Shown here: positions 32,903-33,196 of the stretch, one piece after another
Layout: every line of letters starts with the position of its first letter
How positions within the stretch are numbered: position 1 is the stretch's first letter
DNA from: JAXHLG01 sp964505305
GTDB lineage: Bacteria > Patescibacteriota > Minisyncoccia > Moranbacterales > DUUL01
Direction of reading: 5' to 3'
Length of the DNA stretch: 33,196 bases
Assembly: GCA_964505305.1 (NCBI GenBank)
Contig: CAZDHE010000010.1
Coordinates: 1-33,196 of the forward strand
Position numbers and translations under genes: made by a program
The notes under the pieces: model-generated
Told to the model about the DNA's origin: nothing
The model's input: only the letters and a program-made list of their open reading frames with translations
The model's database searches: none

Positions 32903-33097
32903 ATGCCAAAAAGGAATGGGAACAAAAAAAGGAAAGCCGAGAAAAGGTCAGATCCAGTCACGTTAAGGCAGATCATCAAAGAAGTGAAAACTGAGATTGA
33001 TTGCCTTAGCAAAAAAGGCGATTGTCAGGAGAGACTCCAGTATTTACAAAAAAGGACATTGCCAAAGCTGGAAAAAAGGCTGGCCAACTCGGTGTAG
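32903..33097 (+). CDS. Small basic protein, unknown function
   Basis: 64 residues beginning MPKRNGNKKRKAEKRSDPVT, with a basic N-terminus and then an amphipathic helical part (LRQIIKEVKTEIDCLSKKGD, then ERLQYLQKRTLPKLEKRL). It is preceded by GGGAGG seven bases before the ATG and by a consensus promoter, and followed by a strong terminator, so it forms a single-gene unit. The composition would suit a nucleic-acid-binding protein, but no family is recognised. Confidence 0.7.
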   Translation: MPKRNGNKKRKAEKRSDPVTLRQIIKEVKTEIDCLSKKGDCQERLQYLQKRTLPKLEKRLANSV

Positions 33098-33108
33098 TCC
33101 ATTGCCTC

Positions 33109-33136
33109 AAGAGGCAGCTAACGCGCTGCCTCTTTT
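33109..33136 (+). terminator. Terminator after the 64-residue gene
   Basis: AAGAGGCAGC-TAACGC-GCTGCCTCTT, a perfect 10-base-pair stem with a short T-tract. Confidence 0.85.
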
Positions 33137-33170
33137 AAAATTATTTTATTATGTTTACAGTTCTTTAAGA

Positions 33171-33179
33171 AGGAGGGGT
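33171..33179 (+). promoter_or_regulatory. Strong Shine-Dalgarno site of the last gene
   Basis: AAGGAGGGG lies six bases before the ATG at 33182 and fixes it as a start. Confidence 0.65.
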
Positions 33180-33181
33180 TT

Positions 33182-33196
33182 ATGAATACATCAGAT
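33182..33196 (+). CDS. Start of a further gene (partial)
   Basis: Only MNTSD is in the window. It is called from the strong Shine-Dalgarno site and its place after a terminator. Nothing can be said about the product. Confidence 0.5.

Overview
The window (about 33 kb, AT-rich, genes densely packed and nearly all on the + strand) looks like a chromosome segment of a Candidate Phyla Radiation (Patescibacteria) bacterium, most likely a Parcubacteria-like lineage. The reasons are: a 16S rRNA gene swollen to about 2.1 kb by four AT-rich insertions; changed bases at the binding sites of common 16S primers; mostly leaderless or non-Shine-Dalgarno starts; Lys/Glu-rich tails on ribosomal proteins; and a block of acidic coiled-coil proteins next to a type IV secretion coupling-type ATPase. 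The lineage is inferred from memory of such genomes, not from a search.

Layout. (1) 3-6548: four acidic, charged or coiled-coil proteins of unknown function (one with glycine-zipper segments and a LysM-like stretch) and a large VirD4/HerA-type ATPase, closed by a strong terminator at 6720-6760. (2) 6955-7211: a possible 15-residue leader peptide coupled to a DUF378 membrane protein. (3) 7345-12312: a consensus promoter, then infA-rpmJ-rpsM-rpsK-rpsD-rpoA-rplQ-rplM-rpsI. (4) 12556-15355: an rRNA promoter, a long leader, the 16S gene, then a structured RNA and terminator. No 23S, 5S or tRNA gene is visible. (5) 15769-23432: one tight seven-gene operon: the two halves of a split PEP-synthase/rifampicin-phosphotransferase-like dikinase, a dolichol/phytol-kinase-like membrane protein, a BtaA-like DUF3419 enzyme, a formyltransferase-like protein, an OleC-like AMP-forming ligase and a UbiA prenyltransferase. 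It looks like an undescribed lipid or prenyl-lipid pathway. A small membrane protein and an SRPBCC lipid-binding-fold protein follow from their own promoter. (6) 24489-24725: a second copy of the structured RNA, again with its own terminator. (7) 24923-25997: two Nudix hydrolases, the second split from its N-terminus by one in-frame stop. (8) 26480-32667: a type III restriction-modification locus in which two AT-rich, single-pass membrane proteins lie between mod and res. (9) 32829-33196: a promoter, a 64-residue basic protein, a terminator and the start of another gene, both genes with strong Shine-Dalgarno sites.

The most novel signals are the pair of paralogous pseudoknotted RNAs, one sitting directly behind the 16S gene; a perfect 88-bp repeat present twice inside one 16S gene (helix 6 and helix 17 regions); the split-dikinase lipid operon; and the membrane-protein insert in the type III system.
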